NCBI RefSeq assembly: GCF_964204865.1
Contig: NC_135261.1
Span: forward strand, 9,176,001 to 9,240,000
Source: Styela clava
Taxonomy: Eukaryota; Chordata; Ascidiacea; Stolidobranchia; Styelidae
Direction: 5' to 3'
Length of the DNA stretch: 64,000 bases
Position 1 is the first letter of the stretch. Every line of letters begins with the position of its first letter. The notes under the pieces were generated by a model. That model ran no database searches and was not told the DNA's origin. It saw nothing but the letters and a program-made list of their open reading frames with translations. The translations under genes and the position numbers were made by a program. Below are positions 58,931 to 64,000 of this stretch, piece by piece.

Positions 58931-61789
58931 GGCTAAACGTTTTTAGCACAGAAAGTCCCGGTGTGAGCTATATCATAAACCTAACGTCTTCAACAGGAAA
59001 TAATTCACACAAAATTAAAACAAAAACTGACCAGGAGCATGCTTTATAGACAAATTTATAGCCTGTTAGCTGATGACGTAAATCTCCCACACAGGATAAT
59101 ATTGCTTAATTCCAACGTACATGAAAAAACAATGATTTTTGTTTCAGACTACGTCACAAAATTAAAATATTAAGAAATTATGATTGGTGTTTCTGCCTTC
59201 ATTTTAGCGTCATTGTTAGAACACTGTAAGCATGTCGTAATATATTTTAGTACATCAAGCAACTGAATCAAATATCATTATAATATAAAAAGAAAAGATC
59301 GGGCGAATTGTTTCCTTGTGATTCGATTTTTGTTTTTATAAACCAAAGATATGATCAAGCATAAAACTGTAAATATCGATCAAGGAAGTAAATTGAGTTG
59401 TATTTTTCAACATCAAAAATTGAATCACTGGTATGATATAAGGCAAAGTAATACTACCACGCGTACGAGTTGTCTCTGAGTCAGACAAAACATGGAATGC
59501 ACTCCTACCAAATCAATTATCCTACTCGAAACTACCTATTTACCTTTTATAGTTGCAAAAAACACTGGTTAATACTATACCAATCCCATTCAGTCAAGCT
59601 ACCTGAATATGTAATTCCCAAAAAATATAAATACGATATCAGGCATTTTTGAATATATACCTGATGATATCAGAATCGAATCCAAAATACTTGGAATATA
59701 TATAAATATATGTACCGTAATTGTAAGTGACTTGAGACACAAAAAAATATTATTCTATTAACAATTCTATTATTTTACATTCAACAAGATTCAGATGGCG
59801 TCTAAAAAATAAAGAAAACAAATCGGACCGATCCTCCGCCGCAGTGACACTAGGACAAGATGAAATTATATCGTTGGCCTATGAGGATATGATTTATATT
59901 CATCCCGGGGACAAGGAATTAGTTCACATTTTTACCCAGTTATTATTTCAGATGAATGGACTCAAATAACTATTAGCTTTATACAACTGTTTTTGGGAGG
60001 ATTGACCTTTGACAGCAGGTAGCCACATGATAAAGATCGTCTTTATTACTCTCCTTTCCCATTCTAATCACATCGTATTTGATTAAATTAAAATTATAAT
60101 AAATTGCCTCGAATATCAGAAAAAACCTTTGCCTAGAAACCAAAGATATTTCAGAGCAATCATCGCGATAACCACACACATCCGTTACAAAACAGCCATT
60201 GGTGCTGGACGTCATGGTATTTACGGAATCGAAGGGGTTCCAAATTTACACCGGAGAAGTTTGAAATTGAACTTTGTTTTATCCAGAGATGAATCCCACC
60301 CTGACTGTTCACATAAATCCTTCCCCAACCCACTGGTTAACAAATAAACAGATAGTGTTTAGTAAAAATATATTGATCAGCACCTTTGGTGAAAATTAAT
60401 AATAAAGGAATTACTAAATGATAGATAGATAGTTAATTAAAAAACTCCACAATATGATAATACAAAAAAATTAAAAATGGAGATTTTTGAATAGCGAGCA
60501 AAATTTTTAAAAAAGTTCGAAACATGATGAGTATCATGTTCCCGCTCACCAACACGCATTCACAACAAAAAACACAAATCTTGTTGAACAAGGCTTGGGC
60601 CAAAACTAAACACACACAAAAATACGCGAATGTAATAATCTTTCGGGCTGTTGTATACTTTTAAAATACTCAAGCCAATAAGGACTAATTCGATCTGATA
60701 CAAAGACACAACGTGTGTAGGTGCAATGTGATAAGGTGGCGAGAAGTGTCAAAAAACCATGAAAACTTGATTGATTTGGCATTGGTGAAAATGTGATACA
60801 GTGAATCAATTTACATACAAACAAATCAAAACAATGCTGGTAAATTCTACGCTCAGGCAATTATGAAAACAATTATCATGAATACACTAACTGACTAATC
60901 ACTCGTAAATATGTAGTCTCATGGAATTAATGAAGCCAATGTTCTTAAAAACAGTAAACACACAAAACAAAAACAATAATACGCCATGAAATGAATATGA
61001 AAAAACATTATCAATTGGTATGGTTATATCAGATCGTTCAAATGCTCATTTAGTCTGTTATCAAAGTCATTGTGGAGAAAATTAGTACACATGTGATTAT
61101 GAAGTATTCCGATTCTGTTATATCTGTCCCCAGGAACATCTAATACAATGCCCATGATGGTGAAGATCGCCACAAAAATTCGACAAGCAAGGAGTTGATA
61201 ATCCTACACCGTCACCTTTGTAATCCCAGAAGCAAACTTGTGTTCCGTTAACCTCCAGTCTTTACCAAAAAATTAGCACTTTATCACCAAATATTTCTTT
61301 CAGCACCAATTTTTGTATCCAGGTATCATAGAATGCATGAGACATCATCAATTTACCAGTTTCAATCCATTTATTTGGGCTGAAGATCTTTAAACTAAAA
61401 TTTCTACAATGCACGGCACACTATACAGGTCGAGCAGCGAAAAACAGGTCCGACCCAGACGGCAGTCGGACGCTTCATAGTGGGTATTCCGTAGATTGAA
61501 AAATAAGACTGTAAGTTTTAGGAGTACATAATTGCCACCGAGAATCTTCATAATTTAGCTGAATTGAATATGACTTTCGTGCAGCAAATTTAAAAACTGC
61601 TTTGCACCCTATGAGAAAAATAAATCGCAAAAACAAAAATTACATATTAATTACCATATCCACGAGTGTTCTCAGATCATTTCCAATACAAGTTACCCAG
61701 GATATGTAGACAATAAAAGAATCAATGTTAGAAATACATTGTAGTATTAACATATTTCAGCAATTTCTCACATGCATTTAGATATTGCA
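58931..61789. other. Intergenic; no supported gene
   Basis: Upstream region of the GPCR and the likely 3' UTR side of the DUF1349 gene (complement of AATAAA at 61370-61375). A plus-strand open stretch near 59846-59970 (ending FTQLLFQMNGLK, stop) and one at 60129-60347 look less AT-biased than the surroundings, but neither could be tied to a family or to splice sites. They may be transposon fragments. Confidence 0.4.
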
Positions 61790-63804
61790 TTAAGCTGAAT
61801 GATCGTAACCTTTGTTTTCAAGTATATTAAAGTATTTAAAATCGACACAAACTCCTTTGGGTGCAATGCCAGCTCCTGCACCTTCAACTGATGATGGTCG
61901 ACAACACATTATTCCAGCTGTAACTGGACCTAAAAAAGGAAAGTAAATAAAATACACAGAATAGATATGGCATTTTATTGTCCTAGATTCCTGGTAACAT
62001 AAGCATGTTCCAATAGAGAAAATATGAGGGAGTGCTCTACTGGGATTTCACTATAGATTTGACCCAGTTTACAGCAAACCACTATGTGAAATCAAACTAC
62101 CTAGTTTTGTGGGGCATGCAATCAGTTTCACGGGGGTGCGATGGCATAGTTGGGTAAACTGTTGAACATATCGATGACAACATCTCATTCTCGAGTTCAA
62201 ATTTCATGGCGACCACTTTCCTAGGGTGTAATAAGTTGGGTAGCACAATACAGAAGCAGACAGACTCTGATTTTTTCAAAAATATATCCGCTTCTTCATC
62301 ATAAATTGCTAGTGCGTGTACAAGGCTATGTTCAGAGCGTCTCATAGAGAATAGACTCAATTAAAGCTTTAAATAAATCAATTACACGTCAGTAGTCAGA
62401 ACAGTAAGCACATCAAAGTTTGATGAGAGTACATGCTGAAAAATTTTATATAAGTCATGGGTCAGCCGAGTATGGGTAATTTAAATTAAATAACTTGAGT
62501 CTTTGATAAATCATGAATTATGTCGATTTCTACACGTTATCTAGCCAGATGCTCACCTGTGGTAGGCATATGGGCAATCCGAACAAAATCATAACTCTTT
62601 CCATCATTGTCACTTACTTCAATAACATAGCTGCATCCCTGCCTAGAAAATTTGGATCATAAGGCAAAGCAAACTAACATGATTAACTATAGAAAGCAAT
62701 AAACAGGAACATATATCAAAACTTAAGCATGGTGTCTAAGGGTGAAATACAAAAATACAGTTTTTATAGATATTGCCACAAGTATATTTATCGCCAAAAT
62801 TACCTACCTATATACTTTAAGGCAGATATCAGTATTATCGGGCCATGGTAACCTTGCTTTTGACCAATCAGAGTAATCATTTCTTGTTACAACCACACTT
62901 TGCCATGTCTTGCCGTCCACAAGTTCAACACCAGCTTTCAACCATGTGGTGTGATCCACTCCAATAAAAATACCAGCGTGGTCAAATTTGATCTAAATCA
63001 GAAATAGGAACGAAGATGAATGTTAATAACAGTACCCCCACTGTTCGCATACAGAGATTAGAGTTAGTAACAATGCATGTGTGTTTATTTCCTTCAAAAT
63101 ACATCAGCATCTGCATAATAAATATAGATCAGGGTGGTCCGAACTGCAGCCCGCATTATACATGTACAAGACTATAGTAGTTTAGGAATGCTACATTATA
63201 ATTTGACAATATATATGAAATTACAAAATTATACAAGTAGAACCGTTGAAGAATGCACCAGACAAAGATACAATACAACAACGGTATTTTATTAATAGAC
63301 ATCAATAATGACACGGCCATGTCCTAATAGATAGCTAATTAACAATATTTCTTAACAATTTTACAGAGGCATTTAAGTTTAGCAAGTTTAGGAAGGAACT
63401 AAAGAAGCTCAACTATCTTACTGATAATCCATGTATCAGCTTTGTTAATGATGTTGACTTCAAATATGATACGCGAAGCTATTATAATATTTAAACCGGA
63501 AAAATTCAATAAATACCAGGTTTTCAATGTAATTATGTCTACAAATAAACTACAGGGATTTGTTTTGCAAAAATTCACTAATCTTTACATCTAAAAATTC
63601 AGTTTGCTTTTTTTTCTCTGGATAAAAATGTGAAATTAAACTACTCAGGTCTTTACCGAGGCATTAAAGGCAAATCTGGTTTCTGCAACAAAGTTTTGTT
63701 CAGACATTTCCAGACCAAGAACATGACCATTGTATGCTTGCAGTAAAGGTTCATAATAGGTGTTTCTCCAAAAGTCTGTTTTATAGTTTGGTTCAATCTG
63801 TAGA
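61790..63804 (-). CDS. DUF1349 family protein (concanavalin-A-like), 3' part
   Basis: Four exons on the minus strand: 63657-63804, 62808-62992, 62557-62642 and 61790-61929, joined in frame to a stop at 61790. The encoded 152 or so residues match DUF1349, the 'regulation of enolase protein 1' family. Visible landmarks are T-D-F-W-R-N-T-Y-Y near the start, [59 protein letters not shown], and the C-terminal [14 protein letters not shown]...VDFKYFNIL. The family folds as a beta-jelly-roll; its biochemical role is poorly established. The first base of the 63657 exon completes a codon from an upstream exon, so the N-terminus lies beyond 63804 and probably outside the window. Confidence 0.85.
63128..63160. 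mobile_element. Solo hAT-like end in a DUF1349 intron
   Basis: CAGGGTGGTCCGAACTGCAG followed by CCCGC resembles the left ends of the elements at 32914 and 50067 (CAGGGTGGT). No matching right end was found nearby. Confidence 0.4.
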
Positions 63805-64000
63805 CTAAAAAAATAATCTATTTGAATATATGATGTACATAAATAGGTCAATAATATGGCCCCCACCTTCATGGGTATATACAAATATAAAAGAGACCAT
63901 TGTTGATAGGATTAATCCACATTAAATTTCTAGACAGCATGTCCATTGCCAACGTTTGAATATTAACATGCAAATTTGCCCTTTTGTTTTATTAAATCTT

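Noticed and set aside
1-64000. CRISPR arrays, operons, bacterial promoters
   Set aside because: The repeats seen are microsatellites or transposon ends; gene structure is eukaryotic with introns throughout.

Overview
The window is AT-rich metazoan nuclear DNA. Genes have many short exons, GT-AG introns of about 0.1-1.4 kb and animal-type proteins (an EGF-rich adhesion GPCR, lipocalins, a four-TM protein). There is no operon structure, no RBS pattern and no CRISPR. The style (compact introns, many hAT-type elements and MITEs) would suit a tunicate or another marine invertebrate, but that is inference; I cannot name the species.

Left part (1-13970): mostly non-coding as far as I can read. It holds two diverged copies of a signal-peptide exon (8900-8981 and 12532-12610, minus strand) in a worn tandem duplication, and a complete non-autonomous hAT-type element with a perfect 8-bp target duplication (9360-10554).

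Secreted-protein cluster (13971-32460): two near-identical six-exon lipocalin genes point away from each other's 3' ends in a large inverted repeat (arms 13971-16276 and 18975-21402). Next to them is a family of tiny two-exon secreted-precursor genes. Two copies are intact (22223-22574 and 30843-31367, minus strand; 52 and 53 aa). Two copies have only the second exon (24176-24303 and 26070-26149, plus strand). Each intact precursor is a signal peptide ending in Ala-X-Ala, five residues, a dibasic Arg-Arg created exactly at the splice junction, and an acidic tail. I did not recognise this family. It is the most interesting thing here. The cluster has been reshuffled by segmental duplication, inversion and insertion of hAT elements and MITEs.

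Middle (32600-39600): a long CT microsatellite, a short hAT-like element, a stretch with no readable gene, and a 3.0-kb hAT-type transposon (36559-39585) with matching TIRs, a perfect 8-bp TSD and a frameshifted ZMYM-like transposase.

Right part (40000-64000): three minus-strand genes could be modelled exon by exon. They are a three-exon, 170-aa four-transmembrane protein of claudin/PMP22 style (40013-42437); a 28-exon, 1267-aa adhesion GPCR (43174-58930) with a signal peptide, 13 EGF-like modules, a cysteine-rich hormone-receptor-like segment, a GAIN/GPS region, seven TM helices and a cytoplasmic tail; and the 3' part of a DUF1349 (concanavalin-A-like, 'regulation of enolase protein 1') gene (61790-63804) that continues beyond the right edge. 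All exon models keep frame through every junction, and the summed coding length of each complete gene is a multiple of three. Gene-to-gene cooperation cannot be inferred beyond the shared secretory character of the left cluster.
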